A stretch of DNA of 64,000 nucleotides from contig JAPNXP010000006.1 in NCBI GenBank assembly GCA_028753945.1, positions 3,782,001 through 3,846,000 of the forward strand, in the 5' to 3' direction. A program made the position numbers and the translations under genes. Shown one piece after another: positions 41,901-56,900 of this stretch (positions are counted from its first letter, which is position 1; every line of letters begins with the position of its first letter). This stretch comes from Hexactinellida sp. DTS-2022. Taxonomy: Eukaryota; Porifera; Hexactinellida. Below the pieces are notes generated by a model. The model searched no databases. It was not told the DNA's origin and saw only the letters and a program-made list of their open reading frames with translations.

Positions 41901-44900
41901 CGGAGATATGATAAATGAGATGGGGTTGCTCGTGTATCCAAACGTCGTATATCGAATGTCGGATAAGATTAGTGGGAAAAGTGTATATGAAAGTTATTAC
42001 CGCTTCTGCTAGGTTGATCTTTCCAACTTTCCCGAAAATAGAAGTTGTCAGGATATCACTGGCTTGACTGAATCCTGATTCTCCAAGTGGTTTATTGACC
42101 TTCTTAATAAACGATGTTGCAATCTATAGGAATTATGAATAATAGTTATATTAAATTAATTTGAGTCATTGACACACTAAAATATCGATTGCCTTCCATC
42201 CAATCGTGAAGTGGATCAACGCAATAAATTTATTTGAAACCGAATCCGCATGCAAAGTGATTTTTCATTAAGTAAGGGGCCGTTCAATAGTTACATAACG
42301 TTTCCAAGGGTGGAAGTTTAGATAATGTGTGACATATCACGCTTTTTGTAATAAAATTAAAAAATCTTTGCGAATTTGCGTTACGTAATGTTTGAACTGC
42401 CTAAAATCTTATTTAACTAATTACTTACGGCCAATCTGTTGTCAGAAGTAGATAGAAATTTCGCGACAGTCAATGAGAATGATATAGAGACGGTGTATTC
42501 AGCTTGTGTAGCACTCGGTAAAGGTAACGTGAGATTGGAGCCGATGTCATAATAGGAGAGTTCTATGACTTCAATTATAATCGTGATTGTTTGGGATACC
42601 ACAGTGCGAGAACTACTTCCTGGGTTGGCTAATAACTCCTCACAGAGACGACCTGAAAATGTTTCTAGTGTGCGTAATGCAATAGCCAGAGCTGATGATA
42701 CGTATCCAACTGAGCCCTCATTAGCTGCCTAAAGATATATGTAAATATAAAGACATTATTTCAGGTATTAAATGCATGATAATAACTATCCATCGATCAA
42801 ATTTTGCTAACTGCTTTTTAAACTCAGCCAATACTTTTATAATATAATTCAGCTATTAGAAAGGTCATTATAACATAAATTCATCTTAACAAATCCGGCT
42901 TTTTATTTTGAAAAGGTGTTGACCGATAAAAAGCAGATCCTTCATAAAATGACAGTAGTAACTTTTGTGTCATTAGTCCAATAATTTAGCATTTTTAAGA
43001 TTATTACACGAATCCTGAAACTACATAGTATATACAAATTTACTGTATTTTACCACTTACTGTTTGGGGATCCGTTTCGTTTGTCTGATTTAAACTTCCA
43101 CCAACAACAGTGCTAAGCAGATTTGTTACAGAGTTCGTTGTTTCGTTGCTAAATGTTCCATTCGTTTTGTTGACGATTGATTCAACTCCAGTTGCAGCGC
43201 TCTGAAGAACTTCGTTATTTTGATCGGCTGTATTGTCTGAATTCGAAATTACTAAACTAACAGCATTGCCGATAATATCCGCTGTTTGTCCAGCATCATC
43301 ATCACTGAGCACATCTACAGTGTTGAGATCCTCATTTATTTCCCCCAATGACTCAATAACTCCATCCGTATTGGTTTCAATCACATAGGTTACAGATACT
43401 GTATCTGTCCCATAAACATTTGATGCTACGCATTGGAATGTATTAGTATTATGCGAAAGAATGGCTCCTGTAACCACCAGGGTTGAGGAACTCTCGAAAG
43501 TGACATTATCACGCGTCCAGTAAATATATGGTGTAGGTATGCCATTAGCCTGACACACAATAGGTATATGAACATCAATTATTGTTGAAAGTGTGTTGGT
43601 ATAAGATGTATTTGGAAAAGTTATAACAGGGGGTATTTGGACGTAATAAGTAACAGAAAAGATATCTCTGCCAACTGAATTCTCTGCTACACAATAGAAG
43701 ACATTAGTTGAATTAGGTAGATTGTCAGAAGTTATTTCTAGAAGTGGATTTTCCATTCGTTCTTTAAAGTTTTGTGTCCAGTATACATCTGGTTGTGGTA
43801 TTCCTTCCGCAGTGCATTCAAAACTCTGTCCATCGAAACTATCGAAAGTTGTCAGTGTGTAGGTTTCATTATTGGTAAAGGAGGTTATGTGGGCGATTTC
43901 TAAAATATAGTGTATTAATTAATTATAATAGTTTAAAGTAAATTTAAATTAGATATAATGAAATGGAAGGTACCTTCATACGGCCCGCATGATAGGCTAA
44001 TATGTTCATTACTGGCGCAATTGTGTTTTGTTGTATATTCGCAATCAAATATTTCTTGTTCGTATCCTGTGCATCTAACATCATCTATGAGATATGGATA
44101 CAATCTGCTGTTGACAGTAACACCGGTTTCAGAGTTGAATACTGCACCCAGTCCGAGCTGACGACAAGCTACTATTGCTGCATTCATATCCCAATAATCA
44201 TCACACACATAACCCCATTCATGGATGTAAACCTCGAGAACTCCTGAATTAATGCTGCTCAACCTAATGTTTCCATTCTCTATAGGAATACAGGGAATAA
44301 TTATATACAAAGGAACATTCAATATCAATGGATAAATAGTTAAAGTATGTATATGAAAAATTGAGTCAGTGACATAAAAAATATGTGGGTAACTTGGTCC
44401 AATAAGAATAATGTGGCATGCAGGCCCAGTGATTCAATCAGGGACACGATATAAGTCTTTGTTTCTATAGAGCTCAAGTATTGGACTTTATTGTTCTTGA
44501 TGGGAACTAGTTTAGTAATTTTAACAAATCATGATCCCCAAATTTATCCAATAGAACTAACCTGGTGGGTTGCATTGTATTTCAACAACAGAGTCAGAAG
44601 AGCAGGTAGATTCATATGATGGACAGCTACACAATGATTGCTCACTTCCATCACATGTAAATTTCCTTTGCAAAAGTTGGAGATGATTCGTTAAGTTTTC
44701 TCTGTCTACAGCTGTAGATATGAGGGTTAAAACCCCTCCATTTTCATTGCAAACGACATCGGCATTCAGGTCAGTAAAATCATCAGCACACAGATAATAC
44801 CAACCGTCGGTATAATAGCGGACAACTTGAGGGAAATATACAGCATCAGGAGCATATGATTCACAGCCATCTAAATAAACGAGAAAATGGTAATTTTTTC

Positions 44901-47900
44901 CAATTGTTTATACGTCATGTAGTAGACACTAGAGTTTTAGAAAGTTACTTTATCTATATTTAATATTTTAAATACATATAGTATAATGAAAATAGCCAAA
45001 AATTCCTTAATTTCATACACTAAAGCCATTTGAATACATATACTCCACACTTACCGGATACACAGTTCAGGTTGACAGGATTGTAATAATCACAGTAATG
45101 ACCCAATTCAAATCTACAGTCACTTAATCTAGATTCATTGCCAAAACAGACCACATTCTGGACCCAATAATCTGTGAGATCATAGAAATAATAATTATAG
45201 AAATCAACTTCTGCAGATGTTCGATATCCAAGCTGTCTACAGGCTACTGTACTATCATAAATATCCCAACGTGCGAAGCATATGTCCCTCCAGATACCAT
45301 AGAAATACATTTGAAGCACATCTCTGCCGTGGAATCTTAGTTGACCAGTTTCTACAGCGGAGGAAATAAATCGCAAGTTATGCACAATATGAAATTTTAT
45401 TTAAGGATTAACTTGTATATCAGCCTACATTTTCAATCTATAAAGCAGGTTCCGTAGAAGTAAATATACCATGTAAAAATGACATAGTCCAATGTATAAG
45501 TAATTACTTAAATTAAAGCGTTAGGAATAAATACTGTACCTGGTATCTCACATTGAACAACAGCTATTTGATCATCCTCACAATGATTTGTAGAATATGA
45601 ACAGTTACAAAGAGATCGTTCGTTTCCAATGCACGAGTATGTATTAGAGGAAATGGCATAGTTATTTCCTGTACTATCTCGAGTAATATTACTGATTTCA
45701 ATTGCTGATCCATAGTTTCCCTCACGACATACAACATTAGCTGTTTCCCAAGTCATTCCACTCGCACAGAGATAATAGTCAGAATGACCATCATATAATC
45801 TTATAGGAGTAGGATAGGTTGCATTGTGGATGATTGATTCACAACTCCCTAATAAAACAATAATTTCAATTTTAGTATACTATTGATTGAAGAAAAATAT
45901 TTAAAATAGCCCAAAATACTATTGTAGGGCCTGAAATGTGCATGCGTAAATAATTGCTTTTAATTTCCAATTTATAACTCTCTATATATATCAAAATATT
46001 ATCTCATTTAAATCAAGAGAATAAAACATACCAGATTCACAGACTACTCCAACTGTATAATAACATGTAGTCTTTGGTGTGTAAGGACAATCTAATAGAT
46101 TTGCTTCTGTTCCTTCACACTTCAAATCACGTATCAGATAATCTTCATCATCTGAAATGTCACTGTTGTAATTCCAGTACCAATAATCGTATGTTACATA
46201 TCCCAGTTGTCTGCATGCAACTGTGGCATCATTATGATTGAAGTAATATGAACATACATACTTCCAAGCATCAGTGTACACTTCAAGTAAACCACCAACG
46301 TTAGAGATTCGAATTGAACCATTTTCTATCAAGAATCATAAATTAGCACATCACTAATAAAATTATTAATTGTATAAAATATATATAATTTTAATACAAC
46401 TATAGGTACAAGTCATTTATAGAAATGAACAACATGGCTCTTCCTTTGTGAAGGTTACAATCAATCTTTAGTCAAAACTTTTAAATTATTATATCCCAAA
46501 ATAAGTTAACGATCAATTTTTACATATTTTCAAACCAAGGTTTTGGGTAAGAATTGCTGTATAAACGATAGTAAGAAGCCAATTTCCATAACCAAACCCC
46601 CTAAACCAAATTTTTCTGGAATATTTATTAATGTATTTTTTCATATCAATCAAATATAGGCCTCTCTTAAACCACATAGACTATACACTGTCGAACCTTA
46701 CATTTCTTAAATAATGAAAGTATAATGGACCACAATTATTTTTGGGCCTTGTATCTTGTAGCCCTAGGGCCACTCAAGTGTATATGCGGCCTTTGGTATA
46801 TTCTGGGTAGGTTAACACTATTTTATGGCGACTAATTCGGGTCACTGGCTAGTATATAATTATTATAGGCTTTACTAACCTGGAATTCCGCACAAAACTT
46901 CCACCACAGTTCCAGATGTGCATACCTCTTCAGATACCGAACAGTTGCAGAGAGAAGATTCATTTCCGTAGCAATTATGTCTCAGCGGGTAAATACTTGC
47001 GAATGATTGCAGATCCAACTCACTAACATTCCTATACGAGACAGCTGATGTGTGCGCTGTCTCTCTACACACAACGTCTGCATTCTCCGCAGTGAATCCA
47101 ATAGCACAAATATAATAACGCTTTTCATCCACAAAATATTCCACTAAGTGGTAATCCCCAGCCGTCAAAGGAGTGTGTACCTCACAATCTCCTAAAGGAA
47201 ATTATAAATAATTCTACATATCAGTTCCTGAATTGGACTCTATAGGAAGTTAACAAACTGTCTATTTTGCAATAAATATGTGAATATCTGAATAATATTT
47301 AATAAATATCTAACCTCGTGTACAGTAGAGAAGGATCTTTTGATCGTAATTTGTATAACTGTATCCAGAAGAGTAAGTATAGGTTAATGAACAGCTACCA
47401 ATTGTGTGGTTACATTGTGCCAGGTTTTGCTCAAGACCATCACATTCTACGCCAGTGAATCCAGTCGGATAGATGCTGTTAAGGTAACTCAACGTAAAGT
47501 AGGTAGAATATAGAACACTTGTGTAACCCAATTGTTTGCATGCAACAAGAGAAGCTGTGTTGTCCCAACTGTAGCGGCATACAAAGTTCCAAGTATTATT
47601 GGCGTATATCTCAATCAGATTTTCATAATAGTTACTGTAGCGAAGTGTTCCGTAATCTTAAAAAGTACAGTTTAAAGTTAGATTAAATAAATCAATAATT
47701 TTATATGGTTAAATCATACCTGGAGGTGCGCATTTGATCGTGGCAACTTCATTTCCACAAGTAATCTCAGTTTGAATACAGTCACACAAACTGGATTCAC
47801 TACCTATACACACTATACTGTATGGGTATATCTCATAGATGGGATTTAATTGAGATCTGAGAGTAGAACTAATCGATTCCGCTCCATTGGTAAATCCATT

Positions 47901-50900
47901 CTCTCGGCAGATTACGTTTGCTTCATTAATGGATATTGCGGTGGAACAGAGATAGAACCATTCTTCATCTTTATAGAGTCTAGCAGGTTCTAACGCAGTA
48001 TGTCCGTCGAAAATGTAAGATTGGCAACCCTCTAAAAATATAAAATATACTAATATAGTAATTTAACCTTCTATCTACAAAAGTTTATTAGAGGTCCATC
48101 CTATGTAAAATCTAAATTTATATTATTTGAACAAGCAACAAATTGAGATTAGCTAAAACATACAGTAGAAACTCTTAATACGAACACTATTTCAGTTCCC
48201 ATTAAAGCCTTTTCAACACAAATGACACTGGTTAATACTAATTCCGGATATTATGAATGCATTATGGTTGTCCTTTGGTGTTCGTACTAACGAAGTCTAC
48301 TGTAAACTATTTAGATATTTACTACGGTAATTTACAATTTATCCCTAATTCTCCATTTTTAGAAAAGTATATTTCTCTAATTTTTAACAAGGTTATTTTC
48401 CATAGCATCGATATTCTTTAATTGTCCACCTGTGATCCGTTTCCAACTAGTGGACTATTAGTTATATAACAGACAGTACATAAAGATTACAATAAGCAAG
48501 TAGTTTAAAATATTTATTTGGCTAGAAGCATATAATTCAAGTAATGTATATTTACTGTACGTTTTCATTAAAAAGTAGTGCAATGATATATTTTACATAC
48601 CTGTTCTGCATGTGATTATATTGTGGTAGTAGCAGTATGAAGTATTATCATACTGACAATTTATGAGATTTGTTTCGTTGCCAACACACACAACATTATT
48701 GATAAATCCAGAGCTTGAATAGGAATAGTCAAAATATTGTTCACTATATGATAGAGCGTCACGATAGCCTAGATATCTACAGACTAGATCGGAACTTGCT
48801 TGGTTCCAATAGTAATAGCTATTGCAAACCCTCTTCCATCCATTTGTATAGCTCTCTAGCAATCCTGAAGTTCCATTGGTGAGGCGAATATGACCAAAAG
48901 CTATAGAAATGTGTAGTTAATAATTTTGTTTGTTCAATAGGAAATTATACAATCCTGGGTAAAAAGCAAGTTTCAGAATTCAAAAAATTAGAGTACTATT
49001 CATGCCTGTATCAATCACAAAAAGGATAGGGATCTTATTTTCAAAACGGAATACGGAAATTTTGTTCTTTTAGCCTATAGCAGGGACCGGCAACCTTTTG
49101 AATGATGTGTGCCAGTTTACCTATAATGTCAACATATTTATGACCTTGCGTGCCAAACATAATTTATTTTTAGAGAAAACATAATATGGTCACCACGGAA
49201 AATGTTTGGTGAATCACTTGGCGTGCCATGGAAAACACTTCGCGTGCCATAAGTGGCACGCGTGCCTAGGATTTCCGATCCCTGGCCTATAGGAATATTC
49301 ATTTTCCGAATTTCGATTAAACTAAAATGTCCACTGGACCCAGTTTCTAACCTATTACATAGTAGTCTTTGTATACGAACCATTTGGACTAATCCCAACG
49401 AGTCCAGTTAATCGAGGTTGAACTCAAACTCAGGGTTTCATTCAGACTAATGCGAGGCACCTCTAGGCGCGTAATTTTGGAGGAATCTTATCTAGGCTCG
49501 AAAAAATGGAGAGATGTCCCACTGACATAATACAAATTTAGTATTTTAGGCGTGTGTGAAAAAAGTGAATGTAGGCGCGCGGAAAATGTATATAGTAAAC
49601 CTAATACAATTTACATGTATGGATAGGAAATTAAATTTACACTTTTTGACAGTTCAAGAAGTTAAAATTTAATTTAGTTTCTGTAATGTGGTGCCAAATT
49701 CCTTTGTTTCCTAACATTTCAGAACCAATAAAACTGTTAAACCTATTTCCATTGTTTCAGCCTGTAATAATTTTATTGATCTAACTTGCATATTCGAGCT
49801 GGCTTCTATTGATTTTTGTATTTCTGATAATTTTCTATACAATGGATTAACACCAAGTAAATCAAATAAAGGAATTTGTTTGAGTGAAATATTTCACTGT
49901 GGATATAACTTTTAAAACTATTATTTCATGAATTAAATTATAATTACTGTTATTTATCAGATGTGATGTCATTTATCTCAAATATAGTTTGAGTCTTTAA
50001 TTAATTTACACCTATAAGTGTTGATGACAAGACGATAAATCTAAAATTGCAGCTGTGCAGACAGCATTTCTTTTGGATTATAAATCAAACAATCAAATTA
50101 TAGTGCCTTCAAATAGTTCCTAGTATAGTGCCTTCAGTACAGCAATAATTTACGATTAAATTTTAATACCTATTTAAACTAATAAGGATTATAACATTTA
50201 ATTTTGAAATATTACCTTGATTAAATTTAACTTATGGATAGTTTATGAAATTATACACATTTGGGCTGATCACATAAGTTGAATTTTCCTTAGTTTCTTC
50301 CATAATTTTGGGGGGTTCACTTTGTTTACTCACAAAACAGTTCCATAAAAACTGTTAAAACTATTTCCAATGTTAAAACTTGCAATAATTATATTGATCT
50401 AACTGCTAAAGTTACTTAATTGATTCAACTTTTGATAATTATCAATGATTTAACTTCGAGCTGGCTTCTATATAATTGTAGCATTTTATATAATTGAACT
50501 ACAATGGATAAATTCTCAGTGGATATTATAGTGATAAATTCAGTAATTATTTAATATTTTGATAATTTTACATATTTTGTAAATATTAGAAACAAACATC
50601 CAATTTATCAATAATCTCTTACGACACGTACACCTATAGAAATGAGCATCCTTATATGTAGACGGTCTATTTCTAGACGGTATATAAAAGCCCATACAAA
50701 TAAGCCAAAAATTTGTAGACCGTCTATAAATTCTGTAGACCAAAAGCCCTGCTGTTTATGGGGAATACTAATGTATATGTAAGAAAACCTGGTCTAGAAA
50801 TAGACGGTCTACATATAAGTTATCTCTATAGAAATGGTGTCAATACATTGAAATATTGATGACATGACGAAAAAAAGTAAATAACAGCTTTGCTAACAGC

Positions 50901-53900
50901 AAGTTCATCTTTAGGCACTATCAATCAACCAACAACTAAGTCCAGTATACCTCCAAAGGAACATGAGGTCGGCACAGCTGTAATTTTAGATTTTTCAATA
51001 CGGGCCCATGCATAACAGTCGGAACAGTAATAACTCCGAAAAATATGAGAGTTATAGAATCCTCCTTGGCAGCAGGCCCTAGTATCAGGACCCGCAAGCC
51101 TGAAATGCTGAGACGATGGAACCCAACCTTTGTGCGAAAAACGAGCCCTCATCCGTGATAATCGGGGCCTCAATTTAGCTACTGGCCCCTCCCTGGCTAT
51201 ACCACTGTGTCAGAAGCAGAATGGTAAGCAAAATAATTTTGATAGCTATTTTTTACACATTCAAGGTCAGCGGCGGCGCCAGGGCGGCGCCGCTGGGGGG
51301 GCACCAGATGGGCAAATCTGAACCCAGGGGGGGGCACACCTTTTTAGAAAAAAACGCAGGAATTCATAGTTGCCGTCGAGACTCGAGAATCCACATATTT
51401 TCCCAGTAAAGTATAGAAAACTAATCCCAATTTGCCCAAAATTCCAAGAATCGCAAGCCGTTCGCATTCAAAACTGGTCTAATAACACTGTTGCATTTAA
51501 CACTTAACATTGATTGGGCATTCATGTTTGAAGACTCTGATGAATCTTGTTGTTCATGTTCGCTAAAAATATCTGAGAATATTTGTTTTCCAAATAATCT
51601 TTCAAAAGTGTGCCCCCCCTGGCCCCCCCTTGGCCCCCCCCTGGCGCCGCCACTGTTCAAGGTATGCTACATGTTGTAATACTATAACAATTTCCCTTGA
51701 AAGTTAGTACGCAATATGTCATTGCATGATCACATCATTACATAATTGTGCTAACTTTAGAATCAAATGAGATGACATATTTTAAAATTATAAATAGAAT
51801 TGTTGCATGAAAAAATCCCACCATGGATGTTCTTGAATTAATAACCTTTATAGCTGATGATATTTATCTGGAAATCAAATATGTATGTGACATTGGCTTA
51901 CTAACCTTCTATCGTAAAGTTAGAGTAGTATATCTGTATGTCGCTTAAATAGGTGCATTATATGGAAATAATAACAGCAATGAAATGTTCAAAATCAAGA
52001 ATACCAATAGTGGGTCGTCAAAAATACTACATTACCTGGTTGTTGGCATTGAATGTGTACAATATTTCCAGAAGGACATATAGATTGTACAGATTGACAA
52101 GCACAGAGAGAGCTCTCAATGCCATCGCAGTTGTAAGATTGTGGAAAAATAGGGTAATCAGTTGAATTTCTTGCTACAAATGTGAATTGCGTTACTTCAC
52201 CATGATCCAACTCACGACACACTACATCTGCTTCCTGTTGTCCGAAGCCATCAGCACATATTGTGTACCATTGATCGTTGTAGAGATTGATTGGACAGAG
52301 GAGCAATGGATCATTGGCATAAGTTTCGCAACCTCCTAAAAACACAATGTTATAAGATAAGGACATCCAAATTGTTGGAACTCACTAAAATACTTAAGGT
52401 AACTAATATCTGTTGAAGAATTCATTTTATAAAATAGTAAATATATTTAGAAACAGTCCAATATTAATAATTAAATACAGTCCCCACATCATAAATTTTT
52501 CCCTTCTGCACTGAAGCAAAGAGTAGTATAGACCAAATTCCGAGTAAGAGTTCTGGAGGGCAGTGCAAGATCCCACCATTTGGGTCGAGGAGGGATTTAC
52601 AATTTAAATGCAAAATTGTAAATCCCTCCTCGACTAAAGTAACATACTGCATTATGGAAGAGAGTTTATACCTGTGTTGGTAGTCTTAGATCTAAAATCT
52701 CCAAATAATATTTAATTAATCACTTCAAAATGTAGCTACTTTAATTTATAACATTATCAGAAGCTAAGCAATTTATCTAGTATAAATGATTATTATTAAT
52801 GAGATATATTAGTAATTTTGGAAATTAATGAAGGTATTTATAGCATCCTGCACAATTGTACACTAATTTAGACAGAGTATAGTGAAAAAATTTAAATTAT
52901 CAAAGGTGATTGAAATCAAAGGGGGTTTGCAACTCCCCTGCATCCGTCACTGTTCTAATTTGGTAATTAAATGCATTTATTGAAAAGATGACCTATTTCT
53001 AAGATATACCTACCTTGTTCACATATCACACCATTTTCATAGTAACAATAGTTATCGGAATAATGTTCACAGTCCAGAATATTGCCTTCTGATCCCTTAC
53101 AAATAATTTCAGTAATAAAGTAATCATCATTATATACGAATATCTCTATATACTCATAGATGACAGATAATGCATTCCTGAAGCCTAAACTTCTACAAGC
53201 AACATCCGCTGTGACATGATTAAAGTTGTAACCACAAACTCTCCTCCAGCCATTCTGATACACTTGAAGATAGCCACTTGTTCCATTAGAGACACGAGTT
53301 GTTCCTTCAACTAACAAAAATAAATATATAACACTCTATGTAAATTGCTCCCGCTATATTGGATTGCTTAATTGAGTATAGAATAAATTGGAAAAATGGT
53401 TTATAGAGATTATTTCAGATAAAGTGGAGTCAATTATTATCCTATTTTTAATGGATTTATATTTACCTGGAGGGTTGCATTGCAGTGAAATTGCCATATT
53501 GGAGATACATTGTTCAATAAATGTTGGACAGTCACATAACGAATCTTCTTCACCAGTACAGTTGTGAATATTTGAATATATCATAGTAATCTCGGACAAA
53601 TTTTGATGACTGACAGACGAATATGTGAGAAGATCCCCAAACCCATTCTCATGACAGATAACATTACCAGTCTGCGTGGTAAATTGCTGAGAACAAATAT
53701 AATGCCAAGCTCCATCAATGAAGAACTGAACTACCTGCTCTCTCTGGTCGGCATCTCCAGCAAAAGACTCACAACCACCTTTTGGATATGAAATATAAAT
53801 TACATTTTCGATTAACACATTAAGCTCAGAAGTAAATTAAGAGGATAATTTATTGGATCATCAGGATATATGGAATTTCATTTGCTCTAAACAATTTAGG

Positions 53901-56900
53901 AAATAAGTAGATTAGAGTTGTTGTTTACCAGAAAGCCAGATATCTAAATATCGGTATTCCATAAAAATTGTAGAAATAATTAACATAGATATATATATTC
54001 AGTCACCTCCGTTAAATTGGACACTCTATTCTATATATCGGCCAAATACAAACGGCTTCACAATGGTGAATTTTGATATTTAAAATAATGACCATTAAAG
54101 TGGCAGAAATTTCCATTAAAATATGTTAACCGATATAGTATACATATAACTAATTTTTTCCCATTTATCCTCCTAAATGACTCAGGTAAACTCACTTCTG
54201 TCACAAACAACAGCTGGTTTATGATCACAATATGAATCATTGTAATAGTCACAATCAGTTAAACTAGATTCATCTCCCACACAAGACACATCTGTAATGT
54301 ACCGAGAATATGAATAAGTAGGGTAAGCGGAGTAACTATCATATAAATCAGTGTATGAAATTGCTGCTCTAAATCCTGCACTTCTACAAGCCACGTCTGC
54401 ATTATATTGATTAAATCGATAATACAAGTAGTAGTAATAGTAGTAGTCAAATTGACAGACCACTCTCCACTGCCCAGTATACACCTCGATTTCACCATAA
54501 TATCCATCACTGAGACGTGTAGTTCCAAATGCTAATTAAAGATAATTTTTAACAATTTAGTGATACAAATAGCTGTTCCATTTTACAAATGTGTAAAGCA
54601 AATCTATAACTGGAATATTTTTTGAGTCGGTAAACTTTTAGAAACCTACGTAAATCGATTGAGGTGTAGTACAGTACTATAATCTGTTAGAAGAGTACTT
54701 TACTATTCTAGGTGAATACGTAATATATTCTACTATACTATATCGAAATATATTTCAGAGGAATATAAATACATACTATGTATATACCTGGCTCCTTGCA
54801 TTCTACAGTTGTAACTTCATTTGTTGAACATACTTCCATATCTAATGGGCATGTGCATAATGAATCCTCTGTGCCATTGCAATCATATTGATATGGATAG
54901 ATTGGGCGTTGTATTGTTAAACTCTCTAAGTTTGTAGCTGTATAATTATTTGCAGATGTTGTAGTAGTATCTGAACAGAAAATATCTGCTTCTTCATCTG
55001 TAAAGCCATCAAAACAAAGGTAGAACCAAGATTTATCCGTATAAGTCTGTGCGAGCTGTGTCAGTGACTGAGGGTCATCGGGGATAACATCACAACCCTC
55101 TAAACGCATTTATTTAAATACAAATATACTAATGGTTGCAAACGAATTTGTTAGGTCACCTTTATGTAATATCACTTACTCTAGTATTTGGTAAATATTT
55201 TAGGGGAAATAAATTTCAAGATATATTATTAGTTTTCAATGATAGAAATATATATTTGGAGGAGGATGGATGATCGAAGTTCGTTACTTTTTCTATGTAA
55301 TATGGTATTTACTATATACGATATGATATATCATTATTTATTGTTCGTTTCTAACTTACCTGTTTGGCATTCTAATGAAAACCTGAATGGACAGTAGTTA
55401 TAGACATAAGAGTAATCACACATTGTTACATTTGTTTCTGTCTCTGAGCATTCACCAATGTTTAAATTTGGCACAGGAGTAAAGGAATAAAAATATTCAG
55501 TTTTAAATGAAGTAGCCTTGAGGTAGCCAATCTGACGACATGCAAGGTCAGCAAGGTGTTCTTCATTATATGCGATAAAATTATTGTAGTAAGAGTAGTA
55601 AAAGTCATCAATGCACACGTATCCCCAGTCATAACCCAGGTAAACTTCAAGATAACCTCCAGTGACGTTTGATAGTCGAAGTGTACCATAATCTAATGAA
55701 TACAAATTTAGATATTTTAAAGAGCGATTAGAATCGGTAAACTGACTCGAAATTTGTGAAATATACAAATTCAAATATATATATATTGGTTAGATACAAA
55801 TATAAATTATAATTTATAATTTATGTTTTGATATACATCGACTAACACCTTTTCCTGTTGTAATTTCACCTTTACAAGGCTTAATTTTGATGAAGTGTTG
55901 GTCAATACAATTCTACCGAATTGAGTTGATATAATATCTATACGTAAATCATATTAAGTACCCAATAATCATTCCAGGTTTTGAAACAGTCAAATGTATT
56001 CCAATGTATAAATAACGAGCCCTTCGGTTTTGGACTTTATCCACAAAAACGTACAACAATTATTTTTTAAATATAAATATAAATATAAAGTACAGTAGAC
56101 ATCCATTATTAAGGAAGTTACTAACACCAAGTGGCCGTATAAATTTTGTATTATCCGAAATTTGCATTAACTGGAGTCATTTTCATACATTTGTATGGGT
56201 TAAACCTTGTAGTTGTTCTCCTTAAAATTTCGTACTTACTGTCTTCGCATTTACGAGTCTATTGTAGTTTGAGAAATTACTAATTATCCAACAAGTCAAC
56301 ATCATGAATCACTTTATGATAAGGTATATCATGCAATAATTGTATTCATTCAATCATTCTTCATGTTAAGATACAGAATAACTAACAAATGTATACCTGG
56401 TCTCTGGCATCTAATCGCCACTGCCTCATTTGAAGTACAGTTTCTATAGCTGATAGGACAGTAGCATAGAGACGCTTCATCTCCTACGCAGTTGTGTTGA
56501 AATGGATAGAATGGGTATCCATAGGTGAGATTTATAAGAGGTATAAATTCATAGTTCATTGCTGAAGTGCCAAAGTTTTCATGACAGATAGTGTCTGCAT
56601 TGTTTTGTGTGAAGTCTTCACTGCACAAGTAATTCCAGTCCTGTCCATCATAATACTGAACTACGACACTTGAATCATCTGACTGTAGGGCAATAGCTTC
56701 ACATCCATCTAATTTAGTTTACAATTAAATTTTGTTATTATATTTTTTCTTCAAATCACATTATAGAACACGTTTCACGGGAAACGTATGCATACTGTAG
56801 TTATCAATCATATTATTAGTACAGTTACAATATATGATCATTGAAGTCGATAAAATAATGTATCTTTATTTTGTAAAACAATTTGGAATAAAATAGAAAA

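Larger units (their letters stand above)
48901..52035. other. 3.1-kb intron of receptor 2
   Basis: No SRCR exon found inside. Contents: hAT elements at 49081 and 51268, a MITE at 50651, an IR-like stretch at 49290-49420, and otherwise AT-rich sequence. Confidence 0.5.

Noticed and set aside
49138-49398. 86-codon minus-strand frame
   Set aside because: Falls within and beside the hAT element at 49081-49284; not a gene.
51130-51679. Several Gly/Pro-rich frames on both strands
   Set aside because: Translation of the GC-rich ends of the hAT-like element at 51268-51655.
48901-52035. Boundary between two separate SRCR genes
   Set aside because: No membrane segment, signal peptide or stop-bearing terminal exon is seen here. 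Reading phase and the 8-Cys/6-Cys order continue across the gap, so one gene is simpler, though transcripts should confirm it.
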